A stretch of 64,000 nucleotides of DNA from the NCBI GenBank assembly GCA_028289645.1, contig JANQOK010000012.1:62001-126000 (forward strand), in the 5' to 3' direction. The translations under genes and the position numbers were made by a program. The notes under the pieces were generated by a model. It was not told the DNA's origin, searched no databases, and saw only the letters and a list, made by a program, of their open reading frames with translations. Position 1 is the stretch's first letter. Every line of letters begins with the position of its first letter. Of this stretch, positions 43,426-52,651 are shown in pieces. The stretch is from Anderseniella sp. Its GTDB lineage: Bacteria; Pseudomonadota; Alphaproteobacteria; Rhizobiales; Aestuariivirgaceae.

Positions 43426-44055
43426 ATGACATATGCGCTTTACTACGCCGAAGGAAGTGCAGCCATGGGCGTGCGGGTTGTACTGGAGGAACTGAACCAG
43501 TCATACAAATTGATCGCGGAAAGTATCGATTTGAATGTGCCGCGTTCGCCGGAGCTGCTGGCGCTGAACCCCAATGGCTGGATTCCGGTGCTGGTGAACA
43601 ACGGCACTGCCATCTACGAATGCGGCGCGATCACCACCTGGCTGTGTGACCGCCATGCGGATGCCGGGCTGGCGCCGGGCGCGGATGATCCGCAACGGGG
43701 CCGCTTTCTGCAGTGGCTGTTCTTCTTTTCAAGCTCGATCCAGAACGCCTTCCAGATGAGTTACTACTCCGACCGGTTTTGCGATGCACCAGAAACCGAG
43801 GCAAGCGTGAAACGCCGGTCGGTCAGCCGTCTGCGCGAATTGTGGCAGGTCGTGGATGACGCTATCGGTGATGACGATTGGATGCTGGGTGAGAGGTTCA
43901 GTGCGGCGGACATCTACCTGTTCATGTTGACCACCTGGCTGTCCGAGGCGCATGGCCACCCCCGCGTCGAAGAATTCAGACAGGTGCTCCGCATAGCCGA
44001 GGCGGTATCAGCCAGACCCAGTGTCCGGCTTGTCTACGGGACCGATCCGGCCTGA
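43426..44055 (+). CDS. glutathione S-transferase family protein
   Basis: 209 residues: a thioredoxin-like N-terminal domain (MTYALYYAEGSAAMGVRVVL, then LNPNGWIPVLVNNGTAIYECGAI with the cis-Pro and E/S glutathione contacts) and a helical C-terminal domain with GERFSAADIYLFMLTTWL, the N-capping motif. An active-site Ser or Tyr is likely near residues 9-12. It may be a glutathione transferase or isomerase for xenobiotics. GGAAGGG precedes ATG 43426. Monocistronic, convergent with idnD. Confidence 0.88.
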   Translation: MTYALYYAEGSAAMGVRVVLEELNQSYKLIAESIDLNVPRSPELLALNPNGWIPVLVNNGTAIYECGAITTWLCDRHADAGLAPGADDPQRGRFLQWLFFFSSSIQNAFQMSYYSDRFCDAPETEASVKRRSVSRLRELWQVVDDAIGDDDWMLGERFSAADIYLFMLTTWLSEAHGHPRVEEFRQVLRIAEAVSARPSVRLVYGTDPA

Positions 44056-44073
44056 GCCCCCATGCCTGTCTGC

Positions 44074-45111
44074 TCAGCCCTGAAATGACAACTGCACCTT
44101 CATGGCGCGGGAGCGGTCATTGGCCAGCTCAAATGCTTCCACGGCATCGGCCAGCGGCAGTGTTGCCGAGATCAAGGGCTTTACATCCAGGTCGCCGGAA
44201 CTGATCAGCTTAACCGCTTGAGAAAACTCCTCGTGAAACCGGAAGCTGCCGACCAGTTCGATTTCCTTGGCGACCACCATGTTCATCGGCACGCTCATGT
44301 CGCCGCCCAGGCCCAGCTGCACGATCCGGCCGCGTGGGCGCACCACGGTAAGGCCGGAGTGCAGCGCGGCTTCGCTGCCCGATGCTTCGATGCAGATGTC
44401 GAAATACCCCTTGTCGGCGGTGAATTGTGCCAGCGCATCCGGCCCGGACGATACGTTGACCGTCCGGTCGGCGCCGATCTGAGTGGCAAACTCGAGCGCC
44501 CGATCAGCGAGATCGCAAACGACGATCTCGCCGGCACCGGCCTGCCTGGCGGCGAGGATGCACAGCGCGCCGATCGGTCCACAACCGGTGATCAGGACAC
44601 GGGCACCTGCCACGGCACCGGCCTGCCTGACGGCGTGCAGGCAGACGCTGAGCGGTTCGGCCATGGCTGCCTCGCCTGCGCCGACACCGGGCCCGGCAAT
44701 CTCGCACTGGGCTTCATCCACCAGCAGTTGTTGTCGGAACGCACCCTGGATGTGGGGAAACGGCATGGCGGATCCGTAAAACCGCATGTTCAGGCAATGA
44801 TTGAAATGGCCTTTGGCGCAGTAGTCGCAGTCCCCGCATGGCCGGCTCGGATTGACGGCGACCAGGTCGCCCTGCTTCACGCCGGTGACGCCGGCTCCGA
44901 CGGCTTCCACATGTCCGGAGACTTCATGGCCCAGCACCATCGGTTCACGCAGCCTGACAGTGCCGAAGCCACCGTGATTGTAGTAGTGCAGGTCCGAGCC
45001 GCAAATGCCGCCCGCCGCCATGGCAATGCGCACCTGGCCCGGACCGGGTTCGCCTGCCTCTGCCTGCTCTATTCTCAGGTCCCTGGCGGAATGAATTGTG
45101 AGTGTCTGCAC
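44074..45111 (-). CDS. idnD: L-idonate 5-dehydrogenase (zinc alcohol dehydrogenase family)
   Basis: 345 residues, close to E. coli IdnD, which oxidises L-idonate to 5-keto-D-gluconate with NAD(P). The zinc MDR features are present: catalytic Cys in GGICGSDLHYYNHGGFG, GHEVSGHVEAVG, the structural zinc cysteines in NPSRPCGDCDYCAKGHFNHC and the nucleotide fold VLITGCGPIGAL. The Y-Y-N-H-G-G-F motif is specific to the IdnD group. The start is GTG 45111, with GGAGG nine bases upstream. It is divergent from idnO with which it makes the two-step idonate-to-gluconate route. Confidence 0.9.
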   Translation of the reverse strand: MQTLTIHSARDLRIEQAEAGEPGPGQVRIAMAAGGICGSDLHYYNHGGFGTVRLREPMVLGHEVSGHVEAVGAGVTGVKQGDLVAVNPSRPCGDCDYCAKGHFNHCLNMRFYGSAMPFPHIQGAFRQQLLVDEAQCEIAGPGVGAGEAAMAEPLSVCLHAVRQAGAVAGARVLITGCGPIGALCILAARQAGAGEIVVCDLADRALEFATQIGADRTVNVSSGPDALAQFTADKGYFDICIEASGSEAALHSGLTVVRPRGRIVQLGLGGDMSVPMNMVVAKEIELVGSFRFHEEFSQAVKLISSGDLDVKPLISATLPLADAVEAFELANDRSRAMKVQLSFQG

Positions 45112-45190
45112 CTTAATCGGCCTCCGGGGTTGCCGTGCCGGTGCACAGCGGTCATTAGTGGTTTCCACACAAGTTTAAGGGGCACATTTG

Positions 45191-45961
45191 ATGAATGTAC
45201 AAGACCTTTTTGGCCTGTCCGGCAAGCGGGCGCTGATTACCGGTTCCAGCAAGGGCATCGGTTATGCGCTGGCGCAGGGACTCGCGGGCGCAGGCGCGGA
45301 AATCGTTGTAAATGGCCGCGATGCCGGACGGCTGGAGGAAGCCGCTGCCGGTCTCCGGGAGGCTGGCGCATCTGTCACCACGGCAGTGTTTGATGTCACC
45401 GACCCTGACGCGGTCAGGGCAGGGGTGGCCAAGGTGGAGGCGGACACAGGCGCCATCGACATCCTCATCAACAATGCCGGCATGCAGCATCGCACGCCGC
45501 TGGAAGATTTCCCCGACGAAGCGTGGGACAGGCTGATGAACACCAACCTCAACTCGGTGTTCAATGTCGGCAAGGCGGTCGCTCGCCACATGATCGAACG
45601 CAAACGCGGCAAGATCATCAATATCTGCTCGGTGCAGACGGCGCTAGCGCGACCCGGCATTGCGCCCTATGTGGCGTCGAAAGGCGCAGTGGCCAACCTG
45701 ACCAAGGGCATGTGCACCGACTGGGCCCAGCACGGGCTGCAGGTCAATGGCCTGGCGCCGGGATATTTCGAAACCGAGCTTACCGAGGCCCTGGTGGCGG
45801 ATGAGGAATTCTCCGCCTGGCTGGCCAAGCGTACGCCGGCCGGGCGCTGGGGCAAGGTCGAGGAACTGGTTGGAGCGGCGGTGTTCCTGTCGTCGGAGTC
45901 AGCCAGCTTCGTGAACGGCCATATCCTGTACGTGGACGGCGGCATCACCGCCTGCCTGTAG
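45191..45961 (+). CDS. idnO: gluconate 5-dehydrogenase / SDR family oxidoreductase
   Basis: 256 residues of the classical short-chain dehydrogenase family: cofactor motif GSSKGIGYALA, NNAG, catalytic Ser in ICSVQTALARPG and Y-x-x-x-K in YVASKGAVANL. The GYFETELTEALV segment is typical of gluconate 5-dehydrogenase (5-keto-D-gluconate to D-gluconate, NADPH). AAGGGG precedes ATG 45191; a TTG at 45188 is ignored. Divergent from idnD, 79 bases apart, with convergence on PhyH at the far end. Confidence 0.9.
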   Translation: MNVQDLFGLSGKRALITGSSKGIGYALAQGLAGAGAEIVVNGRDAGRLEEAAAGLREAGASVTTAVFDVTDPDAVRAGVAKVEADTGAIDILINNAGMQHRTPLEDFPDEAWDRLMNTNLNSVFNVGKAVARHMIERKRGKIINICSVQTALARPGIAPYVASKGAVANLTKGMCTDWAQHGLQVNGLAPGYFETELTEALVADEEFSAWLAKRTPAGRWGKVEELVGAAVFLSSESASFVNGHILYVDGGITACL

Positions 45962-45982
45962 ACCTTTGTCGGGTGGCGGGCT

Positions 45983-46867
45983 TCACATGACAGTGTCGAA
46001 GGCGCGTTTCTGCGCGGTCGACTGGATCTCATAGATGGAGCCTGTCTTGTCTGGCTGCGGCTGCGGGATGCGCACCGGGACGTCCGCAAGCCGAGGGGTA
46101 ATGGTGCCGGAACCGCACAGGAGCTTTTCGTCATACTCTTGCAGTGACGGCCAGGCGGTCATGGAGCCCATCACTGGATAGGCGTCCGCAGCCATGATCT
46201 CATAGAGCAGCAGCATTCTGTCGCGATCCGAGCGGTTGAGATCAGACCCGTGCACCGTGCGCGCATGATGGATCGACATGGAACCGCGCGGGCCGGTCAG
46301 CTTGACCGCATCGCTCAGGTTGAGACCGGATTTTTCCAGGTCCATGGCACCGGCAAAGACACCGTTTGAGTGATGGTCAAACACTTCGCCCTTGTGGGTG
46401 CCCGGAAACACCATCAATGGCCCGTTGTCCGGGCCGACATCATTGAGCACGATGCCGACGGCCAGCACGTCGTCGTTGGTGTGCGGGTAGAAGGCCCAGT
46501 CCTGGTGCCACTCGACGGCGGCGCCGTACTCGGCCGACTTCATGTTGAGTTTCGACGTATGCAGGCGCAGGTCCCGGCCGATCAGGTCGCGCACCGGCGC
46601 CAGCACATGGTCTGACCGCATCAGCCCGGCAAACACATCGGAAATGGTGTGCGGCAGTTTGATCCTGCGCAGCCTCGGATTATCCGGCGTATGGGTGTCT
46701 TCCAGGTCGAGCCGGTCGTTCGAGGCACTGAGGTGACGCGCCTCGTCGCGGAACTTTTCGATTTCGGCGATGCACTTGTCGATTTCGGCCTCGGGAATCT
46801 GTGACTCCAGCATCAGGTAACCGTTGTCGCGGTAAAACTGCACCTGGGTTTCGTTCAGAGTTTCCAT
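45983..46867 (-). CDS. phytanoyl-CoA dioxygenase (PhyH) family Fe(II)/2-oxoglutarate oxygenase
   Basis: 294 residues with the facial triad of 2OG oxygenases: VEWHQDWAFYPH supplies H and D, and MSIHHARTVHGSDLNRS supplies the distal His and a downstream Arg that binds 2-oxoglutarate. PhyH-type enzymes hydroxylate small organic acids and compatible solutes; the ectoine-hydroxylase signature is not evident. GAGGAAG is placed before ATG 46867. It is the last gene of the TRAP operon, 20 bases after the enolase-superfamily gene, so it is likely to act on the imported sugar acid or a derivative. Confidence 0.9.
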   Translation of the reverse strand: METLNETQVQFYRDNGYLMLESQIPEAEIDKCIAEIEKFRDEARHLSASNDRLDLEDTHTPDNPRLRRIKLPHTISDVFAGLMRSDHVLAPVRDLIGRDLRLHTSKLNMKSAEYGAAVEWHQDWAFYPHTNDDVLAVGIVLNDVGPDNGPLMVFPGTHKGEVFDHHSNGVFAGAMDLEKSGLNLSDAVKLTGPRGSMSIHHARTVHGSDLNRSDRDRMLLLYEIMAADAYPVMGSMTAWPSLQEYDEKLLCGSGTITPRLADVPVRIPQPQPDKTGSIYEIQSTAQKRAFDTVM

Positions 46868-46887
46868 GACATCACTTCCTCTTAACC

Positions 46888-47985
46888 TTACGAGACGCTG
46901 ATTTTGCTCAAACCCTTCCAGTCAAATTCCATGCCGTGCCCGGGCCGTTCCGGGGCGATGGCAAAGCCGTCGTCGATCACCAGCGGATGGGCCAGGTATT
47001 CGTCGAGGCCGAAGCCGTGCGCTTCCAGATAGGACCGGTTCGGCGACGCGGCCAGCAGATGCACCGTTATATCATGGGCGCCGTGCGAGGTGACCGGCAG
47101 GTTGAAGGCTTCGGCCAGATGGGCGATTTTCATGAAGCTGGTGATGCCGCCGCAGTTGGTGACGTCGGGCTCGGGGTAGGTTACACCGCCAGACGCAATC
47201 AGGTGCCGGAAGTCCCACACGGTGCGCAGGTTTTCGCCCGCTGCGATGGGCAGTCCGCCTTCGCGCACGACGCGGGCGTGGCCGGCGACGTCATCCGGTG
47301 AAATCGGTTCTTCGAGCCAGACCGGATGATAGGGTTCAAAGGCGCGCGCGGCCCGGATCGCCTGATCTGCGCTCCACTTCATGTTGGCGTCGACCATGAG
47401 CGGGAATTCCTCACCGAGGAACTCGCGCATGGCGGCGATCTTGGCGACATCCTCGCTCAGTTTCTCGCGGCCCACCTTCATCTTGATGGCGCGGAAACCC
47501 TTGGCCAGGTTGCCCTCGGTCTGCTTGATCAGCTCATCGGCACTGAGTTCGAGATCGATGCCGCCGGCATAGCACGGGACTTTCGGATCGTTGCCGCCGA
47601 GCAGGCGCCACAGGGGCAGGCCGGCGCGTTTCGCCTTCAGGTCCCACAACGCCATGTCGAGCGCCGACATGGCAAGCACCGTGGGCCCGCCGCGCCCGCC
47701 ATAATGCAGGTCCCACCACATCCTGTTCCAGATATGCTCGATGCGGTCCGGGTCTTCGCCGCTGACCAGGCCGGTGACTTCGCGCCTCAATATGTCGGCG
47801 ATGGCGCCGCCATTGCGCCCGCAGGTGAACGTGTAGCCGATGCCTTCGGCGCCATCGGCAGACGACAGCCGCACGGTCACGATCTCGAAGCCGTGCATTT
47901 CGCCGTGCATGCTATCGGTCAGCACCTGTTCAAGCTTGATCAGGTAATGACCCGTTTCCACTGCACTGATTGACGTTGGCTGCAA
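46888..47985 (-). CDS. enolase superfamily (mandelate racemase/muconate lactonizing) dehydratase-like protein
   Basis: 365 residues with the N-terminal capping domain and a modified TIM barrel carrying the catalytic set: Lys pair in IKMKVG, metal ligands D in VDANMKW, E in WLEEPI and E in AAGENLR, and a terminal H in TSHGAHDITVHL. That pattern is typical of acid-sugar dehydratases and racemases in this superfamily. The start is TTG 47985, with GGAG six bases before; a GTG eight codons later is the alternative. It follows dctM by 24 bases. Confidence 0.9.
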   Translation of the reverse strand: MQPTSISAVETGHYLIKLEQVLTDSMHGEMHGFEIVTVRLSSADGAEGIGYTFTCGRNGGAIADILRREVTGLVSGEDPDRIEHIWNRMWWDLHYGGRGGPTVLAMSALDMALWDLKAKRAGLPLWRLLGGNDPKVPCYAGGIDLELSADELIKQTEGNLAKGFRAIKMKVGREKLSEDVAKIAAMREFLGEEFPLMVDANMKWSADQAIRAARAFEPYHPVWLEEPISPDDVAGHARVVREGGLPIAAGENLRTVWDFRHLIASGGVTYPEPDVTNCGGITSFMKIAHLAEAFNLPVTSHGAHDITVHLLAASPNRSYLEAHGFGLDEYLAHPLVIDDGFAIAPERPGHGMEFDWKGLSKISVS

Positions 47986-48009
47986 TTCGGTCTCCGGCCT
48001 TTGTTTAAG

Positions 48010-49638
48010 CTACAAGAATACCGTGGTGATTTCCGGCACCAGCAGGATGATCATGAGGATGAAAATCTGCATGCATATGAACGGCAGGAAACCGCGGAAA
48101 ATGTCCGGCAGGGTGATGTGCGGCGGTGCCACCGACTTGAGATAGAAGGCTGCCGGCCCGAACGGTGGCGACAGGAAGCTGACCTGCATGTTGACGCAGA
48201 ACAGGATACCAAACCAGACGCGCACCATGGTGCTGGAATCGAGCCCTCCGGTGAGGCCAAGTTCGTCAATGGGCAGTTTCAGCACGATGGGCAGGAACAC
48301 CGGCATGACCAGCAGCACGATGCCGGTCCAGTCCATGAAGGCGCCTAGAAATAAGAAGATCACCATCATGACCAGCAGCACGCCCATTGTCGGCAGGTCA
48401 TAGCCGACAATCAGGTTGGCGACGTAGGTCGGACCGCCGGCGATGGTATAAGCGCCGGCCAGCGCGGTGGCGCCAAAGGTGACCCAGATGATGGTGCCGG
48501 TGGACTTGAATGTGCGCATTGACGCCTCGCGCAGCAGGTTGAGCGAGAATTCGCCGCGGATCCAGATCAGGAACAGCACGGCCAGCGCACCCATGGCGGC
48601 AGCTTCGGTGATGCCGGTGATGCCGCCATAGATCGATCCAAGCACGACGAACACAACCATCATCGGCGCCACCATGCCCTTGCCCTTTTCCCAGGCGGTC
48701 TTGGCGACGTTGACGCCGACCACGAAATAGATGAAGCCGGCCGAGACAAGGGCAATGCCGAGATACTGGTACAGGGTGGCATTGTCGATCAGCCGGGTGT
48801 TGCCGTCGATCATCTTCTCGTTGAACTGGCTGCCGATGGTCAGGTACAGCCATCTCACCACGATCAGTGTGGACGCGACGCCGGCGATCAGGAAGATCAG
48901 CGTGCTGCCATAAAGCGCCTTTTCCTTGCCGGTCATGTCATCGGGTGATGGTTCCGGCAGCGGCGCCAGCTCCGGGTTCATGCGGGTGCGCACCAGGATG
49001 TAGATGATGTAGCAGCCTGCCAGCATGAAGCCGGGCAGGAAGGCGGCCTTGAACAAGGCATGAATCGATGTCTCGGTGATCAGGCCATAGAAGATCAGCA
49101 CGATGGACGGCGGGATCATAGTGCCGAGCGAGCCGGACGCGCAGATGGTGCCGATGGCCAGGTTCTGGTTGTAGCCGAGGCGCAGCATCTGCGGCAGCGC
49201 GATCAGACCGAGCAGAACCACCTCACCGCCGATGATGCCGGACATGGCCGCCATGACGATGGCCATAATGGCGGTCACCACGGCGATACCGCCGCGGGTG
49301 CGCGACATCCACTGGCTCAGGGACGAATACATGTCCTTGGCGATGCCGGAACGTTCCAGCAGGGTGGCCATGAAAATGAACAATGGCACCGAGACCAGCA
49401 CGTAATTTGTGGTGATGCCGTATAATCGCTGGGCCAGGATGTTCATCGGCCCGCTGCCGAAGTTGCTGGTCAGGATGCCTGATCCGAAACTGAAAGGGTC
49501 GGTTATCAATGTCGGCTCAAACTTGAGCACCATGACAACGACCGCGAGAAATCCGGAGGCGAAGCCCAGGGGCATGCCGATGGCCAGCAGAAACAGCATG
49601 CCAAGCAGCAGAATCAGCGAGATTGTACCGATATCCAT
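48010..49638 (-). CDS. TRAP transporter large permease (DctM type)
   Basis: 542 residues, about 100 longer than the matM protein because of an extra hydrophilic loop and helices in the middle (residues about 220-330), a feature of a known subset of DctM proteins. The TRAP signatures AAMSGIIGGEVVLLGLIALP, GTMIPPSIVLIFYGLI and MLVVMPVFLPIVLKLP are present. It is third in the operon dctP-dctQ-dctM-MR/MLE-PhyH and supplies the Na+-coupled translocation path. Confidence 0.92.
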   Translation of the reverse strand: MDIGTISLILLLGMLFLLAIGMPLGFASGFLAVVVMVLKFEPTLITDPFSFGSGILTSNFGSGPMNILAQRLYGITTNYVLVSVPLFIFMATLLERSGIAKDMYSSLSQWMSRTRGGIAVVTAIMAIVMAAMSGIIGGEVVLLGLIALPQMLRLGYNQNLAIGTICASGSLGTMIPPSIVLIFYGLITETSIHALFKAAFLPGFMLAGCYIIYILVRTRMNPELAPLPEPSPDDMTGKEKALYGSTLIFLIAGVASTLIVVRWLYLTIGSQFNEKMIDGNTRLIDNATLYQYLGIALVSAGFIYFVVGVNVAKTAWEKGKGMVAPMMVVFVVLGSIYGGITGITEAAAMGALAVLFLIWIRGEFSLNLLREASMRTFKSTGTIIWVTFGATALAGAYTIAGGPTYVANLIVGYDLPTMGVLLVMMVIFLFLGAFMDWTGIVLLVMPVFLPIVLKLPIDELGLTGGLDSSTMVRVWFGILFCVNMQVSFLSPPFGPAAFYLKSVAPPHITLPDIFRGFLPFICMQIFILMIILLVPEITTVFL

Positions 49639-49651
49639 AACTACGTTGCCC

Positions 49652-50449
49652 CTAGTCCTTGGATTTTGGTGGGTTACCTGACAGGGTCTCGTCGGGCAGA
49701 TTCACCTTCTTGAGTTGCGCTGCTTCTTCAGCGACTTCATCCAGTTCCACATGCGGAACCGGTGTCTTGTTGAAATCCCTGACCAGACCGACCATCACAA
49801 TGACAACCGACATGAACAGGAATATCCCGATGCCGATCTGCCATTTCAGCGGCACGACATGTCCTTCCGGCGGATCAATAAACAGATTGTAGGCGGCGGT
49901 GAGCGCAAGCACAGTGATCAGCACGGTGACAAAGACGTCAAACGACTTGCGTACCCAAGCAACCGATGGCCAGTCGCGGATGAGGTTCGAGGCGGCCTGC
50001 AATGCCAGGAACAATAGCATCGTCAAAACCAGAGGTTTGATGGTCGCCGGAATCGGCGGGTCATAGGCGGTGCCGAAAGTCTCCCAGCGCAGGAACTTGG
50101 CTCTTGATTCGCCAAAGCCGCCCCAGACGACTGCGAACGCAAAGACCGACACACAAACGGTGGACAGCACATCAAAGAAACGGCGCAGCCACAGCGGCGC
50201 CAGGTCGTAGATGATGAAAATGCGAATGTGACTGCGCTGCTGCATGGCGTACAGCCCGGCGGACAGGTAGATGCCGCCGGCGACCCACAGTGACATCTCA
50301 TTTACCCACAGTGTGGCGGCGGCAAAGAAGTAGCGCATGACCACTTCGTACAAGATGATGAGAACGATGAAGAACGGCGCCCACATTGCAATGCGGCTGA
50401 AACACCAGGTGAGCAGGTCCAGCGGACCTGTCCGTTCATGTTCGACCAT
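49652..50449 (-). CDS. TRAP transporter small permease (DctQ type), extended
   Basis: 265 residues, longer than the usual 160-200. Six rather than four hydrophobic segments are visible, with the DctQ signature YFFAAATLWVNEMSLWVAG in the first half and a C-terminal charged tail ending ETLSGNPPKSKD. It stands 13 bases before dctM and 127 bases after the binding-protein gene. Together with dctM it makes the membrane part of the same TRAP system. Confidence 0.88.
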   Translation of the reverse strand: MVEHERTGPLDLLTWCFSRIAMWAPFFIVLIILYEVVMRYFFAAATLWVNEMSLWVAGGIYLSAGLYAMQQRSHIRIFIIYDLAPLWLRRFFDVLSTVCVSVFAFAVVWGGFGESRAKFLRWETFGTAYDPPIPATIKPLVLTMLLFLALQAASNLIRDWPSVAWVRKSFDVFVTVLITVLALTAAYNLFIDPPEGHVVPLKWQIGIGIFLFMSVVIVMVGLVRDFNKTPVPHVELDEVAEEAAQLKKVNLPDETLSGNPPKSKD

Positions 50450-50536
50450 GTAACCAAGCTCCCATCAACGCCCGAATTTCCCCTTTCGAACCACCAGCGC
50501 TCTATGCCTGGCGTTGATGGTTGGAAAGATGAAACT

Positions 50537-50563
50537 GAGGCGGCTCCGTCCGGGAGCCGCCTC
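50537..50563 (-). terminator. hairpin between dctP and dctQ of the idonate-region TRAP operon
   Basis: GAGGCGGCTCC (50537-50547) pairs with GGAGCCGCCTC (50553-50563), a perfect 11-base stem with a five-base loop. On the minus strand it follows the dctP stop by 13 bases and is followed by AGTTTCATCTTT, so partial termination is plausible. Confidence 0.65.
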
Positions 50564-50576
50564 GCGGTGTTTCAGA

Positions 50577-51599
50577 TTACTTGGCCAGACCCAGCTGACG
50601 CAGGTATGTCAGATGCGCTTCCACCAGAGCCTTGGCTTCCGGCGTAGTGGCGAACTCAGGCCATGTTGCCTGGGCAGCTTCACGGAACTTCTGCAGCTCT
50701 TCAGGTGCCCACTGGGACAGGGTCACGCCTTTTTCACGCAGGGAAGCAGCTGCCTCGGCGTTCTTTTTCTCAAACGTCAGAGCAGTGCGCAGGGCCAGCG
50801 CTTCCATGGCGACCTTCATGATGCGCTGATGATGCTCCGGCATAGCGTCAAACTTGGCCTTGTTGCAGGCCAGGTGGTCAGACGGCATGGAGTGGAAACC
50901 CGGGAAGTTTGCATACTTCACGATGTCATACAGGCCGAGGCCGACATTGTTGGCGAGGCCGGATGCATCCGCACCGTCAATGATGCCTGACTCAAGTGCG
51001 GTGAAGATTTCGGTGAAGTCCATCACGATGGGTTTGGCGCCGAGCTTCTCGAAAATCTTGGTTTCCATGCCAGGAGGCGAGCGGAACTTCCAATCCTTAA
51101 AGTCGGATACCTGTGTGATCGGCTTGCTGGAGGCAAATGATTCCTGCCCGTAAACCCACCAACCGATCAACTCCATGTCGAACTTGTTGTAAAGCTTCTG
51201 CGCAGCGTCAAGACCGCCACCGTAGTACAGCCAGGACAACTGCTGATACGGCGTTTCATAGCCGCCCATGATGTCGCCGACAAACTGGAACGCGGGGTTC
51301 TTGCCGGTCTGGTAGGAACCGCCGGTCATATCGCAATCAAGAATGCCGGTTGCGGCTGCGTCGAAGGTCTCGACCGACTTCACGACTGAAGACGAGTAGA
51401 ACATTTCGATCTGGATCTCGCCGTTCGACATTTTCTGAATGTCGTCGACATACTGAGCTGCCAGCTTGCCCGATGGTGTTTCCGGCGCGTAGTGGGTCTG
51501 GATGCGCAGCTTGGTTTCTGCAGCATTGGCCGTGGCGCTAAGCCCGGTTGCCAGCAAGGCTGCGGTTGCGACGCCGGCAAGTATACTCTTGATCAACAT
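50577..51599 (-). CDS. TRAP transporter solute-binding protein (DctP family)
   Basis: 340 residues with a Sec signal peptide ending A-N-A (about residue 26). DctP features include LRIQTHYAPETPSGKLAAQYVDD at the start, FKDWKFRSPPGMETKIFEKL with the conserved substrate-binding Arg, and EIFTALESGIIDGADASG. GGAGG lies directly upstream of the ATG. The substrate is probably an aldonate or related sugar acid, inferred only from the downstream enzymes. It is divergent from the GntR regulator and preceded by the operator-like repeats. Confidence 0.9.
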   Translation of the reverse strand: MLIKSILAGVATAALLATGLSATANAAETKLRIQTHYAPETPSGKLAAQYVDDIQKMSNGEIQIEMFYSSSVVKSVETFDAAATGILDCDMTGGSYQTGKNPAFQFVGDIMGGYETPYQQLSWLYYGGGLDAAQKLYNKFDMELIGWWVYGQESFASSKPITQVSDFKDWKFRSPPGMETKIFEKLGAKPIVMDFTEIFTALESGIIDGADASGLANNVGLGLYDIVKYANFPGFHSMPSDHLACNKAKFDAMPEHHQRIMKVAMEALALRTALTFEKKNAEAAASLREKGVTLSQWAPEELQKFREAAQATWPEFATTPEAKALVEAHLTYLRQLGLAK

Positions 51600-51756
51600 A
51601 AGCGTTTCCTCCGTTGGTGTGGCCGCCGGTCCGGCTGGCCATATTGTTTGTGCGTGATTTCAGATCTTTGATGCCTGAACGCCGAAGTCGACCGGCCCGA
51701 GCCGGCTCCCTCTTGGCCTCAACGATACGGCGCATATCAGGGGCTGGCAATATAGG

Positions 51757-51769
51757 ATTGTCAGGCAAT
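51757..51769. promoter_or_regulatory. GntR operator candidate O1
   Basis: ATTGTCAGGCAAT matches the perfect dyad at 51868-51880 (ATTGTCTGACAAT) with one base off symmetry. It lies nearer to the TRAP operon start and may control it. Confidence 0.65.
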
Positions 51770-51867
51770 CTGTCGGTTTTTCGATAATTGCTTTCCGCCA
51801 GCAACCCAACTAATCTTGTGTTGCTGCAGGCATGGTTGGCGCATGCGCACAGTTGGCCGAAGCGGAA

Positions 51868-51880
51868 ATTGTCTGACAAT
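51868..51880. promoter_or_regulatory. GntR operator candidate O2, abutting the regulator start codon
   Basis: ATTGTC-T-GACAAT is a perfect 13-base dyad that ends at the base before ATG 51881. It takes the place where a ribosome site would be; autoregulation by occlusion fits. O1 and O2 lie 111 bases apart centre to centre, compatible with looping. Confidence 0.7.
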
Positions 51881-52651
51881 ATGAAGCAATCCAAACAATA
51901 TCAATCACTTGCTCAGCGCACAGAAGTTAAGCGGTTGTACGCGGCCGTGGCACGGCAAATTGCGGCATACGTCGCGGAGCAGGACATGAAGCCCGGCGAC
52001 CGCCTGCCGTCTGAACACAAGCTTGCCCGACAGTTCAACATTTCGCGCGCCACGGTGCGGGAAGCGATCGTGGCGCTGGAAGTGTTCGGGCTGGTTGATG
52101 TGCAGGTGAACTGCGGCGCCGTCATTCTGGATCCGCACGCGTCAACGGCCTTTGACCAAGGTGGCGTGTTGAGTGCCGGCGTGGCCGGAGAGGGGCTGGA
52201 GGAAGTGGCTCGGTTCCGGATTCTTCTGGAGACCGACGGCGCCAGGCAATCGATCGCCAATGGCGGCGTCGACTGGGAAAGTGCCCTGGTCGCGGCCCAC
52301 CACCGCCTTGCGCACGTCGAGTTCAGAATGAAATCCGGCTCGGCTACAAACTATGAGCTGTGGCGGCAATGCGACTGGGAGTTTCATGAAGCACTGGTTT
52401 CTGGCTGCGGGTCGCAACTGCACATGAAACTTCACAAGGCCGCTTTCGACCAGTTCAGAAAGGTGGTTGCACTGGAATACCGTGCAGTGGGGTTCCGGGG
52501 CCTGCGTATTATAGAAGAACACAAGGCGATACTCGACGCGGCACTGGCCAGAGACGGGGACGCCTGCGCGGTCGCACTTGAACAGCACATTACCGCATTC
52601 TTCAGCACGGCAAACCGTCCGAGTCCTGTTAAGCGGGTGGTTGCGTCATGA
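51881..52651 (+). CDS. GntR-family (FadR/FCD) regulator of the idonate/gluconate region
   Basis: 256 residues with winged helix (KPGDRLPSEHKLARQFNISR, then ATVREAIVALEVFGLVDVQ) and FCD ligand domain with conserved DWEFHEALV, EHKAILDAAL and A-L-E-Q-H-I metal-site residues. FCD regulators of this type sense sugar acids such as gluconate or hexonates. It overlaps the gnd start by four bases, so it is co-translated with gnd-gntK and a dehydrogenase. The two dyads upstream link it to both arms of the locus. Confidence 0.9.
   Translation: MKQSKQYQSLAQRTEVKRLYAAVARQIAAYVAEQDMKPGDRLPSEHKLARQFNISRATVREAIVALEVFGLVDVQVNCGAVILDPHASTAFDQGGVLSAGVAGEGLEEVARFRILLETDGARQSIANGGVDWESALVAAHHRLAHVEFRMKSGSATNYELWRQCDWEFHEALVSGCGSQLHMKLHKAAFDQFRKVVALEYRAVGFRGLRIIEEHKAILDAALARDGDACAVALEQHITAFFSTANRPSPVKRVVAS

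Noticed and set aside
44218-45393. 391-codon plus-strand open frame
   Set aside because: It is antisense to idnD and runs into the idnO region in another frame; both real genes explain the DNA.
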